Positions 23,822-33,758 of a stretch of DNA of 64,000 nt are shown one piece after another. Numbering within the stretch: the stretch's first letter is position 1; each line of letters opens with the position of its first letter. Location of the stretch: assembly GCA_934270565.1 (NCBI GenBank), contig CAKQPR010000007.1:1-64000 (forward strand). Direction: 5' to 3'. A model generated the notes under the pieces. That model ran no database searches. It saw only the letters and a program-made list of their open reading frames with translations, and had not been told where the DNA came from. The position numbers were made by a program, and so were the translations under genes. The DNA is from an uncultured Clostridia bacterium. Lineage in GTDB: Bacteria; Bacillota; Clostridia; Christensenellales; Pumilibacteraceae.

Positions 23822-25982
23822 TTTTCGCCTCTTTCACCGTAAACGTATTCCTGCCCTCTTTCAATTTAACGCCGTCGTAGTTTCCCTCGACTCCCGCAGG
23901 CAGGGTTATCGTGTATTCTATCGCCCCGTCGGTTCGTTTCCACTCCGCAAAAATTCTGCCTTGCGGCGAAGTAACGTATCCGCGGCAATAATCGAGCGCG
24001 CTTACGAAACGCGGCGTAAAATCGACTTTTTTATATCCCGCTCCGTCCTCGCGGACGCGGATTCCGAGAAGCGCTTTGAAAAACCACGCGAGCACGTTGG
24101 AAAACATATGATGATTTTTGGAATCGGTGAAATTGTCGCGCCACGTTTCCCAAAGCGTCGTCGCGCCGCGCTCGAACCAGGCTCTGAACCCCGGGATTCC
24201 GCGCGCGGTAATCACCTTGTACGCGTAATCTTCCGCGCCGTTTTCGGAGAGGGCGTCGTAAAGATACTGAGTGCCGAGCATTCCGCAATCGAGATGCCCG
24301 CCCTTTTCGTCGATAAGGTTTTTGAGTTGTCCGACGAGAACGTCGGCGTTACCGATTTTAAGGCTCAGAAGCATCGAGACTACGGTCTGATTGCGGACGA
24401 CGGAACCGCCGGACGGCGTGAGCCGAACCGAACGGATTTTATCTTCCGTTTCCGACAAGTCGCGTTCGTATCGGGCGGGGTTTTCGCCGGCGAGCCCGCA
24501 GGCAAATTTCAGAATCCGACAGAATTTGACGGTATAGAACTCGCGGATAAAATTTTTGTCGTCTACGTTGTTCTTATACCCGTCCCAGTCGCCGAGCCAG
24601 TACTCGTCGCTTTCGGTAACGAAAAATTCGTAATAGCGTTTCATGTACGGCAAAGTCCGCACGAGCAAGGACGGATCGCCGGTGTAAAGATAAACCATAT
24701 ACGGTATTTCGAAAAGCGCGCCGTCGGCAACCGGTCCCTGAGCGTAACCGTAGCCGTGCGACGGAACGATCGCCGGAACGGAACCGTCGTCTTTCATAAC
24801 CGCGCAATAGTCGCGCATCCACTTTTCGTAAAGCCCTTTTATGTCGAAATCGATAAGCGTTTGTTCCGCGGAAGCCTGCGCGTCGTTCGTCCACCCGAAT
24901 TTTTCGCGGGTCGGGCAATCGGTGAGCGCATAGAACATATTCGATCTGGTAGAAAGTATCCCCGCCGCGAATATCTTGTCAAGAAGCGGATCGGAACAGC
25001 GGAAACCGGAAGTCGCGGGCACGTCCTGACATACGAAAACCGCGCGGATCTCGCCCTTCTCGGGTTTTCTTCTCAATCCCGTGACGTGAACATAACGGAA
25101 GCCGTGATAAGTGAACAGCGGCGACCATACGATCGGTTTTCCGCACGACACGAACCGATCCGTCTGAAAATCGACGGACGGATAAAGTATATCGAGGTTG
25201 TTGAGCCGAAGCCGACCGTCGTCGTAAATTTCCTCGGCGTGCGTAAACGTTATTTCGTCGCCCGAAACGGCGTGTCTGTCGTGAAAACGCACATAACCGG
25301 AAATATTTTTGCCGAAATCCAGAGTATAGCCGTCGTCCGTTGCGATCGCTTCGACAAAATCGAGAATTTCGCTCTCGACTATCGGAGGACAGGTGCAGAG
25401 CGCTTTTTCCACGTTGTCGAGCGAGTGATCCGCAACGGCAAAATTCCAGCCCGAATCGTCGAAATCCGCGCGCGTCCACCTCGGATCGTAAAGCCTTGCG
25501 TCGAAGCGTTCGCCGCTCCGAAGCTGGTTGAACGTGATAAACGAATCCGTCGTGCAACGGAAGGTTTCGTCGCTCGTAAGCACGATTTCGCCGTCCGCCA
25601 CGAGCGACAAAGCGAACTTCGGATTATCCCGCCATTCCGCCTTGTTGTTGCCCCAGTGCGAATCGAAACTCTCGTTGAAAAAGCCGTTGCCGAGCGCGAC
25701 GGCGATGACGTTTTCGCCATCGTGCAGAAGGTCGGAAACGTCGAACGCGTTATACCATATAAGTTTGTCGTAGCTCGCCGCGGGAGCCGTGAAAAGATCG
25801 CCTTCCGCTTCGACGCCGTTTATATAATATCTGCCGTAACCGAGCCCGCACGCGTACAGCGTGGCTTTGCCCGTTTTTTTCAGCGTGAACGCGCGGCGAA
25901 AAAGCGGCGACGGATCGTGCCGTGAAAACCCGTGCGAAAACTCGCGTTTCGCTTTTATGAAATTCCCGATGAAGTCGTTCAT
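23808..25982 (-). CDS. GH78-family alpha-L-rhamnosidase, full length
   Basis: A 724-residue GH78 enzyme: N-terminal rhamnosidase beta domains (about 30-170), the concanavalin-like domain (LDFGKNISGYVRF), an (alpha/alpha)6 barrel and a C-terminal beta domain. The catalytic block TDCPTREKFGWTND keeps Asp, Glu and Asp at the family spacing (0, +5, +12), and the distal Glu lies in GATTLWETW. No signal peptide, so it works on imported rhamnosides. A TTG at 25991 would overlap the upstream stop by 4 bases; I prefer the ATG at 25982. This is the best-defined enzyme of the operon and the main clue to a rhamnose-containing substrate. Confidence 0.9.
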   Translation of the reverse strand: MNDFIGNFIKAKREFSHGFSRHDPSPLFRRAFTLKKTGKATLYACGLGYGRYYINGVEAEGDLFTAPAASYDKLIWYNAFDVSDLLHDGENVIAVALGNGFFNESFDSHWGNNKAEWRDNPKFALSLVADGEIVLTSDETFRCTTDSFITFNQLRSGERFDARLYDPRWTRADFDDSGWNFAVADHSLDNVEKALCTCPPIVESEILDFVEAIATDDGYTLDFGKNISGYVRFHDRHAVSGDEITFTHAEEIYDDGRLRLNNLDILYPSVDFQTDRFVSCGKPIVWSPLFTYHGFRYVHVTGLRRKPEKGEIRAVFVCQDVPATSGFRCSDPLLDKIFAAGILSTRSNMFYALTDCPTREKFGWTNDAQASAEQTLIDFDIKGLYEKWMRDYCAVMKDDGSVPAIVPSHGYGYAQGPVADGALFEIPYMVYLYTGDPSLLVRTLPYMKRYYEFFVTESDEYWLGDWDGYKNNVDDKNFIREFYTVKFCRILKFACGLAGENPARYERDLSETEDKIRSVRLTPSGGSVVRNQTVVSMLLSLKIGNADVLVGQLKNLIDEKGGHLDCGMLGTQYLYDALSENGAEDYAYKVITARGIPGFRAWFERGATTLWETWRDNFTDSKNHHMFSNVLAWFFKALLGIRVREDGAGYKKVDFTPRFVSALDYCRGYVTSPQGRIFAEWKRTDGAIEYTITLPAGVEGNYDGVKLKEGRNTFTVKEAKNEAI

Positions 25983-25987
25983 ATAAA

Positions 25988-28222
25988 TCAAGCCTTTTCG
26001 ATTCTGACGTCTTTGATCATAAAATACGCGCCGGCGTCCGTATTTTTCATAATGAAAATAACGCCTTTACGGTGCGGCTGAATAAAGCAGTACCCCGAAA
26101 ACGAAGTTTCTTTTCCTTCGAACGCGGCGATGTCTTTGAGCGAGCATACCCGCGCGCCTTTTACGGTAACGGTACGGTAATCGTGCCATTCGTCCCACAC
26201 GAGCGGAATTTTTTCTCCTCGGTCGTCGGTTATAAATTCGTAACCGTCGCCTCCGAAAACGCACCCGAAGCAAGCGGGGTTTACGTTGTTCGTCATAAAC
26301 GAGAACGTTACGTTTACTCTTTCGCCGAGCGGCTCGGCGCTGTCCAGAATAGCGTAAACGTCGCGGCGGTAGTTATTGTTATTGCGATCGCCCGTAACGC
26401 AATTTCTGTCCCAGAACCCCCACTGCGAAGGCGACTGACGAAAATCGTTTACGACGGGCAGAAACGTGTTTTCCACGACGCGGAGAATACCGAAGCGGAC
26501 AAGCTCGTCGTAAAGCGTTTTGTTCCGCCGCTCGATTTCGGCGAGCCTTTCGGGCGGAATATTTTTCACTCCGCCGTCGGTAAGCGAATACAGTTCGTAA
26601 TAATCGACCTGAAGCGAATCCTTGCGGATACGATACTTTTCGCCGTAGCTTTCCGCCTCTTCTTCCGCCTTCCGGAAACACTCGTGCATACGCGCTACAA
26701 GTTTTTCGTCGGGATAATCGCCCGAAAGCATGTCCGGGGGGAGCGTATGGCTCGTGAAAACCCTGTTATCCGTCGCTCTCTCACGCGTAAGTTCGATGAA
26801 CTCGCGTATATGTTCGTAACCCTTGCCGTAAAACCCCCGAAGCGCTTCGGAAAAAACGGTTTCGTATTCCTCGTCGGTCATTTCGGGACGGTAAAGGAGT
26901 TTTGCGATAAGATAAGTCGTGAGCGCGGAAAACCTCGCGGTGTCGGTGTTGCCGTTGATATAAACGCCGCGGACGTTGTTTTCGAGAAAATATCGGACGT
27001 TGGGTAAGAACGTATGAAACTGAGGAAAGATCGAATTTATCACCGAATAGGGCGCGGGATAATCCCAGACGTAAATCTTCTTGCAGATCTTTTTCCACTC
27101 GCGCATTTTTCTGTCGAAAGTCACGCATTGCGGCTGCTCGTCGAGAAGCGGCTCGCGCCCGAAATCGGCGTAAGAATTCGACCTTACGAGGTTTCCGCAC
27201 ACGCGGACGACCACACCGTCCGCGGGGCGCGTCACTTTCGGAACTTCGGCGATCTTTCCGTATGCGATTGTATCCACGACGGCGGAGGGAAACTCCTTCT
27301 TCACCGCCCGCGCGATACGGTTTACGAACATCAGAACGCCGCCGCTCTCGCCGCCTTCTATCGATCTTACTTTTTCGCATTCGGGGCAGTGACAGTAGGC
27401 GATATTGCCGTCGTTTACCGAAATCGACAAAATATCTTCCTTACCCGCTTCGGCGAGCCATTTTTTCGCGGTTTTAAGCGCGGCGCGATAGGTCTTGGGG
27501 TTGGTAAGACATAAGCCCGTCGGGTTGCGTTCGCCGTTTTCGTCGAGCGCGTAAAGCGTCGGATCGGAAGCGAAATACTCGTCGTAAGGAACGAGATGCG
27601 AAAACGTATGCACAAGCCCCTTGTCGCCGCCCGCCCAGCCGATTCCGCCGCCCCACTCGTCGGGGAGCGAACGGATAAACCGACCGTTTATGCGGTTTTT
27701 TACCGCAAATTCGGTATCGAAAGCCGTCCAGTCGCAGATTTCGCGATATTCGAAAACGGGATTATACGAGTCGCGTATGACGCCGATTTCTATTCTGTCG
27801 CGATCGGCTATCTTTTCGAGACCCTCGGCGAAAAACCGCAAGCCGACGTACTTTTCGAGAAATTCGTAAACGCCGTAAAGCACGCCGCGCCGTCCGCCGT
27901 TTATAATCAGACGGTCGCCGACTGTTTTTATTTCGTACTCCTCCGTTCCGAATTCGCGGTCGGGTCGATCGCGATCGGTCGGACCGACCGCGATTTCGCA
28001 CGACTTGACGATAGGATTTTTGTCCGAAGAAATCGGAAGCGCAACGCCCGTAACGGCGGCGAGATACTTTTTCAGTTCTTTCGCCGCGCGCATGGCTTGC
28101 GGGGTCGCGTCGATCCTGCCCATCGACGTTCTCGGAACGCCGACGACTATCGAATACCGCGAAAGGTCGTTTCCGCAGATCGAAACGGGTATTTCTTTTT
28201 CTCCGACTCTTAAAAATCGCAT
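25988..28222 (-). CDS. DUF4838 family protein, alpha-glucuronidase-related
   Basis: A 744-residue cytoplasmic protein. The N-terminal part (AAKELKKYLAAVTG, then GVLYGVYEFLEKYVG) is the GH67-N-like alpha/beta domain that precedes alpha-glucuronidases and hexosaminidases; a TIM-barrel-like DUF4838 domain follows, with the typical ISVNDGNIAYCHCPEC cysteine motif, FVNRIARAVKKEFP and VYINGNTDTARF. A jelly-roll-like stretch closes the protein. The catalytic reaction of DUF4838 is not established; GH67 kinship suggests removal of a uronic acid. A second, exported DUF4838 protein lies at 57575. Fourteenth to last in an unbroken chain; 23 bases after the Ig-like lipoprotein gene. Confidence 0.75.
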   Translation of the reverse strand: MRFLRVGEKEIPVSICGNDLSRYSIVVGVPRTSMGRIDATPQAMRAAKELKKYLAAVTGVALPISSDKNPIVKSCEIAVGPTDRDRPDREFGTEEYEIKTVGDRLIINGGRRGVLYGVYEFLEKYVGLRFFAEGLEKIADRDRIEIGVIRDSYNPVFEYREICDWTAFDTEFAVKNRINGRFIRSLPDEWGGGIGWAGGDKGLVHTFSHLVPYDEYFASDPTLYALDENGERNPTGLCLTNPKTYRAALKTAKKWLAEAGKEDILSISVNDGNIAYCHCPECEKVRSIEGGESGGVLMFVNRIARAVKKEFPSAVVDTIAYGKIAEVPKVTRPADGVVVRVCGNLVRSNSYADFGREPLLDEQPQCVTFDRKMREWKKICKKIYVWDYPAPYSVINSIFPQFHTFLPNVRYFLENNVRGVYINGNTDTARFSALTTYLIAKLLYRPEMTDEEYETVFSEALRGFYGKGYEHIREFIELTRERATDNRVFTSHTLPPDMLSGDYPDEKLVARMHECFRKAEEEAESYGEKYRIRKDSLQVDYYELYSLTDGGVKNIPPERLAEIERRNKTLYDELVRFGILRVVENTFLPVVNDFRQSPSQWGFWDRNCVTGDRNNNNYRRDVYAILDSAEPLGERVNVTFSFMTNNVNPACFGCVFGGDGYEFITDDRGEKIPLVWDEWHDYRTVTVKGARVCSLKDIAAFEGKETSFSGYCFIQPHRKGVIFIMKNTDAGAYFMIKDVRIEKA

Positions 28223-28245
28223 CGTTGTATTTCCCTTGTTGTTTT

Positions 28246-31200
28246 TTATCCGACTATCGGTCCGAAGTTGATATTACCGAGATAAACCGCCACGTCGGCG
28301 TTGCCGGTGTTGTTCGCGAACGCCATCTGAATCCACGTCGAGTGCGTATATCCTTCCGCGAACGCGAACGTGACTTCCGTCCATTTATTCGCTTCGGTCG
28401 GATAACTATCGCACGTCCAGCCCGTTTTCATCGGTTTCGGAGTGAGCTCTTGTAACTGCTCGGCGGTAAGTTCTACTCCATCGGGAGCTTCGATATAGAC
28501 GTATGTCCTTATGTATCCGTACTTTTTGTTGTTGTAATAGTTTGCCGAAATATCGTTTCCGTTGCTTCCGAAAATCGTATTCGCTTTGGTCGCGATTTCG
28601 GTGAGTTTGAGCGAGCTTGCGTAACCGAGATACGAATTCGTCCAGTCGGCGGCGTATTTATGCCCGTCGACGTGATCCGCATTGCCCGAATCGTGAATAT
28701 ACGAGCCGAGGTTTGCGTCCGCATTTACTTCGCGGAGCGAGCTGCTGAACGCGCTGTATTCGTCGCTTACGTTGATTTTCACCACAACCTTACCTTCGAG
28801 TCCGTCGAGGTCGGTGACGGAGAATGTCACGAGGTAATACTCGTCCGCCGCTTTTGTAAGAATGAAATTGTAAGTATTGCTTCCTATCGTCTTTGTGTTG
28901 AAAGCATTTGTTCCCGCTTTGTTGACGGCTGCGATTGTAAGATCGGAAAGCGCGAATTCGTCAAAATCGTCCGAAACCGAACGCACGAAGCTGCTCAGCC
29001 ACGATCCCACTTTGTTGCCGCGAAGAATAATTCTTTCGTTTATCGGGCGGGTGATTTCGTAATCATAGCTTTGCCCCTGAACCTTAGTCGAATCGTCGAG
29101 AGTCAATTCGATAACGGGAGCGGTGAACGTTTCGGCGTCGCAGAGAATTCTAAAAGCGGACGTAAACGAATAGCCGCTATCCGAAACCGTGACTTCGAGT
29201 GTGTACGCACCCGTAGCGAGCGTAAACGAATCTTTGTTCCAGTCGCTTACGACCGCGCCGGTTCTGTCTTTGAGAACGTAAGTCGCGGTAGCTGTTTTCG
29301 GCAGAACGATACCGAGATCGTCCACACTGTAAGTTTCGGAGCTCGAACACTCTATATTACCCTCGCGGACTGCGGCGAAACGCTCGTAAACCGCATCGTC
29401 GAAGTACACCGCTACGGTATCGTCCGAGGTCGGATTGTTAAATGTAAGCTGCCCGCCTACCCAGTGAGCGTGAGTCTGCATTGCCGCAAAGGTATAAACG
29501 ACTTCCGTCCATTCGCCCTTTCGGGTCGGGTATCCGCTAAGGCAATTCCAGTTCGTCCCCTCTGTACCGTTCTTCGGCTTGGGTGTGAGCGCTTTGAGAT
29601 CGTCCGCGGTAAGGTCTCCGTCGGCGGTGATCTTCACCCAGATACTCATCTTGTTGTAGTACTTGTACTCGTCGCCGTTTATGCTCGTGTTGAAGAACCC
29701 GAATATAGGCGTACCCGTTTTGGTCGTATCTTTTTCGTCCGCGCCGAGTTTAGTAGCCTTGTACGATTTGCCGAAACCGTTTCTCGTATCGTCCGAAATC
29801 GAACCTGTATAGAAATCCGATCCGTTCTTTCCGGAAGCGGAAGTGTTGCGCCACGTTTCGCCGTCTTCGACCGAATTTACGTCGGCAAGGTCGAAACTTG
29901 CGGCGTTCACTTTATCGACGTTGACGCGGATTTTAACGGGATCGCTCTCGTTGCCCGCCTCGTCCTTTGCCGTTATCGCAACGGTATAATAATTATCCGC
30001 TTCGGCGATGAAATACGTCAGCCCCGCGACGTTATTCGAGTTGAGAACATTAACTCCTTCGCCATTCTTGTCGGTAATAAGGTATTCGGTCGTAACGGCG
30101 GAACCCTCGGGGTCGGCAGCGTTCACCGTCAGATAGTTTTTGAAGCGCATTCTGTACTGCGCGCCCACGGTGATTTCGTACTGCCACTCTTTGCCGGTTA
30201 CTTTGAGCGATTCGCCGAGGTTTACGGACTCGATTACGGGCGCCGCTATATCCTGAACGGTGAGCGTAAACGAAGCCTTACCCACGTTGCCCGCAAGATC
30301 GGCGTATGTAACGGTGATCGTATAATCGCCGCCTTTCGTTGCGGTGAACGTTCCCGAAGCAAGCTTGTTTCCGGGGGTGAGCGACGGCGTTGCGGTTACG
30401 CCCGCTTCGGCGTAATACGCGTAACCGTCGGGAAGAACGGTATCGTCGGCATTATCCGTAACGGACGATACGTTAAGCGAAATATCGTAACTGCTCTGTC
30501 CCGCTCCCAAAGAGACGGAAGCCGAGCCGAGCGTAATAACCGGTGCGGTAACGTCGGGCGTTACGGTGACTTTTGCGGTTTCGGTCGCTTTATTTCCCGC
30601 CTTGTCGGTAGCCGTGACGGTTACTGTATACTCACCGTCTTTCGCCGCGCGGAATTTGCCGTCGGCAACGGAAACGATTTCGGTTCCGAATTTTACTTCG
30701 TAACCGAGCGCAATTTCTTCCTTTGCCGTTTCGTTGTCGCTAACGTCCGTCACGAGCTCGGAAAGATTTACGAACGAGCCTTTTTCGACCGATTTCGGCG
30801 CAAGCGTGATTACGGGCGCGGTTCTGTCGGGAACGGCAAGCGTGAACGAAGCTTTGCCAACGTTGCCCGCTTTGTCGGTGTATGTAACGGTAAGTGTGTA
30901 ATCGCCTTCGACCGACGGGGTGAAAACGCTCGAAGCAAGCTTATTCGCGGCGGTGAGCGACGGCGCAGCCGTTATACCCGTTTCGGCGTAGTAAGCGTAA
31001 TTGTTCTCCATCAGCTCCTGCCCCGATCCGTCCACGTTATCCGTAACGCCGGTTATATTGAGCGTAATATTGTAACTCGTTTCGTTTTTGCCGAGGGTTA
31101 CGGCGGCGTTAGCGAGCGTAATCACGGGCGCGGTAACGTCGGGCGTTACGGTGACTTTTGCGGTTTCGGTCGCTTTGTTTCCCGCCTTGTCGGTAGCCGT

Positions 31201-31503
31201 GACGGTTACGCCGTATTCTCCGACGTAAAGCGCGACGAATTTACCGCCCGAATAAGACACGTTCTGCGTGCCGAATTTCACCTCGTAACCGAGCGCGATT
31301 TCGGCTTTTGCCGTTTCGTTGTCGCTGACGTCCGTCACGAGATCTTTCAGAACGATCGTCGTTCCCTGCTCGACGCTTTTGTCCGCAAGCGTGATTACCG
31401 GAGCGGTAACGTCCGCTTGAGTTTTGTCTCCGCACGCGACAAGCGCTCCCGTCGCCGCAAGCGTCATAAGCGTGCCGGCGACTAATTTTTCCCATTTTCT
31501 CAT
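28246..31503 (-). CDS. Large surface lipoprotein with Ig-like and jelly-roll modules
   Basis: A 1085-residue lipoprotein. The signal peptide ends in a lipobox at Cys24 (ALVAC). Four bacterial Ig-like domains follow in an A-B-A-B order (DVTAPVITL... ending in KATETAKVTVTPD or GKASFTLTV), over about residues 30-430. Then come two copies of a two-part unit: an Ig/cadherin-like piece and a jelly-roll-like module of about 150 residues ending in GEWTEVVYTF or NKWTEVTFAF. A third copy is in the next lipoprotein. No enzyme signature or wall-sorting motif. Probably a cell-surface glycan-binding protein feeding the ABC importer encoded upstream. Confidence 0.8.
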   Translation of the reverse strand: MRKWEKLVAGTLMTLAATGALVACGDKTQADVTAPVITLADKSVEQGTTIVLKDLVTDVSDNETAKAEIALGYEVKFGTQNVSYSGGKFVALYVGEYGVTVTATDKAGNKATETAKVTVTPDVTAPVITLANAAVTLGKNETSYNITLNITGVTDNVDGSGQELMENNYAYYAETGITAAPSLTAANKLASSVFTPSVEGDYTLTVTYTDKAGNVGKASFTLAVPDRTAPVITLAPKSVEKGSFVNLSELVTDVSDNETAKEEIALGYEVKFGTEIVSVADGKFRAAKDGEYTVTVTATDKAGNKATETAKVTVTPDVTAPVITLGSASVSLGAGQSSYDISLNVSSVTDNADDTVLPDGYAYYAEAGVTATPSLTPGNKLASGTFTATKGGDYTITVTYADLAGNVGKASFTLTVQDIAAPVIESVNLGESLKVTGKEWQYEITVGAQYRMRFKNYLTVNAADPEGSAVTTEYLITDKNGEGVNVLNSNNVAGLTYFIAEADNYYTVAITAKDEAGNESDPVKIRVNVDKVNAASFDLADVNSVEDGETWRNTSASGKNGSDFYTGSISDDTRNGFGKSYKATKLGADEKDTTKTGTPIFGFFNTSINGDEYKYYNKMSIWVKITADGDLTADDLKALTPKPKNGTEGTNWNCLSGYPTRKGEWTEVVYTFAAMQTHAHWVGGQLTFNNPTSDDTVAVYFDDAVYERFAAVREGNIECSSSETYSVDDLGIVLPKTATATYVLKDRTGAVVSDWNKDSFTLATGAYTLEVTVSDSGYSFTSAFRILCDAETFTAPVIELTLDDSTKVQGQSYDYEITRPINERIILRGNKVGSWLSSFVRSVSDDFDEFALSDLTIAAVNKAGTNAFNTKTIGSNTYNFILTKAADEYYLVTFSVTDLDGLEGKVVVKINVSDEYSAFSSSLREVNADANLGSYIHDSGNADHVDGHKYAADWTNSYLGYASSLKLTEIATKANTIFGSNGNDISANYYNNKKYGYIRTYVYIEAPDGVELTAEQLQELTPKPMKTGWTCDSYPTEANKWTEVTFAFAEGYTHSTWIQMAFANNTGNADVAVYLGNINFGPIVG

Positions 31504-31536
31504 ACTTTTCTCCTCCTTGAATCAGGTTTTTAATGA

Positions 31537-33753
31537 CTATTTGTTCGAATACGTTATCGTATCGACGTACACCGTAACGGACGAATCTTTTGTCGTTCCG
31601 CCGAATCCGAATACGTTACCCGCCACCCAGTAATTGTGGGTCTGTACGGTCGCGTTGTCGAATTCGACTTCCACCCATTTGTTGGTTTCTGTCGGGTACG
31701 CTTTGCACGTCCAGCCAGCCGCGGTCGGTGTCGGCGTAAGAAGCGCTATCTCCTCGGAAGTAAGCGTTTCGTCCGTGGCAATGTACACTTTCATTTTCAC
31801 CGTGTTGTACTTGTTTGCCGCGCTCGATGCGGAATTGTAGATTTCGGTGAACATTCCGAGCGTTGCGCCGGCTCCGAAGTCGGACAGTTCGAGCGAATAG
31901 CCGAAGCCGTACTCGGTAAAGCCGGAGTGTTTGTAAGTGCAGTTTTTCGTTGCCGAAGTGTTGATCCAGACCGCGCGCTGAGAAGTTCCGTCAACGTCGA
32001 GAAGGTCGAAATCGGCGGCGCTGTACTCGTCCGTGACGTAAATCGTGATCGTACCCGTCTTTATCGTTCCGCGCGAGTATGCGGCGGTAAAATCGACGGT
32101 GTACGTTTCGCCTGCCTGCGAGGTTATGAATTCGTACGTTTTCGAGTAGGTATAGGACGAAAAACCGACGGTTTTCCCCGCGCTGTTTTTCACGGTCATA
32201 TCCATATCGATATCGCCGCTGTAGCCGTCTGCCGCCGTCACGAGGAAGTCTTTGAGACGAAGCCGCTGATTTGCGGGGACTTCGAGATAATAACCCTTTT
32301 CTTCGCTGTATGCTGCGTTGAATTTTACAACGTCGGACATCGCTTCTTTGCCGGCAAGCACGATCATGCTTTTGCGGGACGTTCCGAACGACGGAGAAAC
32401 CGCCGTCGCGGTGACGACGTACACGCCGTTTTCGTCGAGAGTGAATTTTCCGTCCTCGACCGCTACCGCTTTACCGCCGTGAACGACCTCGAAAGACGGT
32501 TCGAGTTTTTCGCCGGTCGTACCGTCAACCGCGCTTATGCCGAGCTCCGAAATATCGACGGTATCGCCCTTCTCGCAGATTTCTATTTCCCTTTTCGTCG
32601 TAATTTCCGGAGGAAGTTCGACGGTGATATCGTCGATAAGCATGGTATAAGTTTTCGCCGCGCCGTTCCAGTTGTTGTCGAAGTCGAACGACGTCGCCTT
32701 GCCTTTTAGCGAAACGTTCGCGAACGAAAGCGTAGCCCACTCGCCGACTTTTACGGCGTTTATACCGTCGATCGTCGATTTGTTTACTCCTGCGGGCGCG
32801 GGGATCGCGGCAAGCGGAACGGCCGTTCCGTCCGCCATCGAATCGGACCTGAATTTAACGCGATACGTCACACGCGAGGCTTCGGAAAAGTCGAAATATG
32901 CGTGGACGGGATTAAGAACGAGCCGATAGACGTAATTGCCGCCGAGCGAGGGCGTGTTCGTCTCGTCGAAATCGACCGCGTAACTCTGCCCTTTGCCACC
33001 GATCGCGTCGCCCGAATCGTAATACGAATGAGCGCGGGCATAGACGCTTTGCGCGTTGTTCTGATCCTTCGTGTTGTAAAACCACCACGATTCGAAGTCG
33101 TTGCGGTAATCGAACGACACGAACGTGCCGCGCTTTTGCATATACATTTTGTACAAAAGCGAAGTCGAATTGCCCGTGGCGTCGGTTGCCGTCGCGGTGA
33201 TTGTATAATAATCGCAGGGCTCGGGCGTGAACGTTCCGTCGGCGATAACCGCGGGCGTTACTCCGCCGCGGAGCGCCTTGTACGAAACATTGCAGCTTCC
33301 GCTGTTGTCCGTCGCGCGGAAAAGCGATTTAAGATCGAGCGGCTCGCCGTAGTACCCGTAAAGAGTGAGTTTTTTGTTCCTTTCGAGCTGATCGCGATAG
33401 AATTTGTCGCCGAGCGGCAAGAATTGAGGCGCGATCGTATCTACCGCTTTAACGGTCTTTTCGAGCTTTTTCTCGCCCGACGAATAAACGATCTTATAGT
33501 TTCCGACCGCGGGAAAAACGACTTTGCCGTAGCCGATTGCAATTTCGGAGCCGTTTTCGTCGGTTACTTTCACGTCAACGCCGTCGGCGTCTTCGAACGA
33601 CGGAACGGGAACTTCCCACTCGACCCCTATATCGGCGGTGTAGTAGTCGGCTATCCGAGGAGCGACGGGGTTTTCGTCCTTGCCGCACGCGGCGAACGAA
33701 CACACGATCGCGAGAACAAGCGCTATTACAAGAATACGTTTGTTTTTTCTCAT
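31537..33753 (-). CDS. Surface lipoprotein with Ig-like and binding modules
   Basis: A 738-residue lipoprotein; lipobox FAAC, Cys23. Residues about 30-205 are two Ig-like domains (ending YTITATATDATGN). A jelly-roll-like module of about 190 residues with GEWATLSFANVSLKG and LIDDITVEL follows, then another Ig-like part, and finally the same C-terminal module as in the preceding protein (LTPTPTAAGWTCKAYPTE, NKWVEVEF). The composition suggests carbohydrate capture on the cell surface. It sits 5 bases after the upstream lipoprotein gene in the operon. Confidence 0.78.
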   Translation of the reverse strand: MRKNKRILVIALVLAIVCSFAACGKDENPVAPRIADYYTADIGVEWEVPVPSFEDADGVDVKVTDENGSEIAIGYGKVVFPAVGNYKIVYSSGEKKLEKTVKAVDTIAPQFLPLGDKFYRDQLERNKKLTLYGYYGEPLDLKSLFRATDNSGSCNVSYKALRGGVTPAVIADGTFTPEPCDYYTITATATDATGNSTSLLYKMYMQKRGTFVSFDYRNDFESWWFYNTKDQNNAQSVYARAHSYYDSGDAIGGKGQSYAVDFDETNTPSLGGNYVYRLVLNPVHAYFDFSEASRVTYRVKFRSDSMADGTAVPLAAIPAPAGVNKSTIDGINAVKVGEWATLSFANVSLKGKATSFDFDNNWNGAAKTYTMLIDDITVELPPEITTKREIEICEKGDTVDISELGISAVDGTTGEKLEPSFEVVHGGKAVAVEDGKFTLDENGVYVVTATAVSPSFGTSRKSMIVLAGKEAMSDVVKFNAAYSEEKGYYLEVPANQRLRLKDFLVTAADGYSGDIDMDMTVKNSAGKTVGFSSYTYSKTYEFITSQAGETYTVDFTAAYSRGTIKTGTITIYVTDEYSAADFDLLDVDGTSQRAVWINTSATKNCTYKHSGFTEYGFGYSLELSDFGAGATLGMFTEIYNSASSAANKYNTVKMKVYIATDETLTSEEIALLTPTPTAAGWTCKAYPTETNKWVEVEFDNATVQTHNYWVAGNVFGFGGTTKDSSVTVYVDTITYSNK

Positions 33754-33758
33754 AACCC

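Noticed and set aside
22172..25982. One GH78 gene broken into two by a frameshift
   Set aside because: The second gene contains its own complete catalytic barrel and C-terminal domain, and the first ends with its own C-terminal domain; they are two paralogues.
28660..31485. A 941-residue frame on the plus strand opposite the Ig-like lipoprotein
   Set aside because: It is the antisense shadow of a repeated coding region. It has no RBS, signal peptide or motif, while the minus strand gives a lipobox protein with clear Ig repeats.
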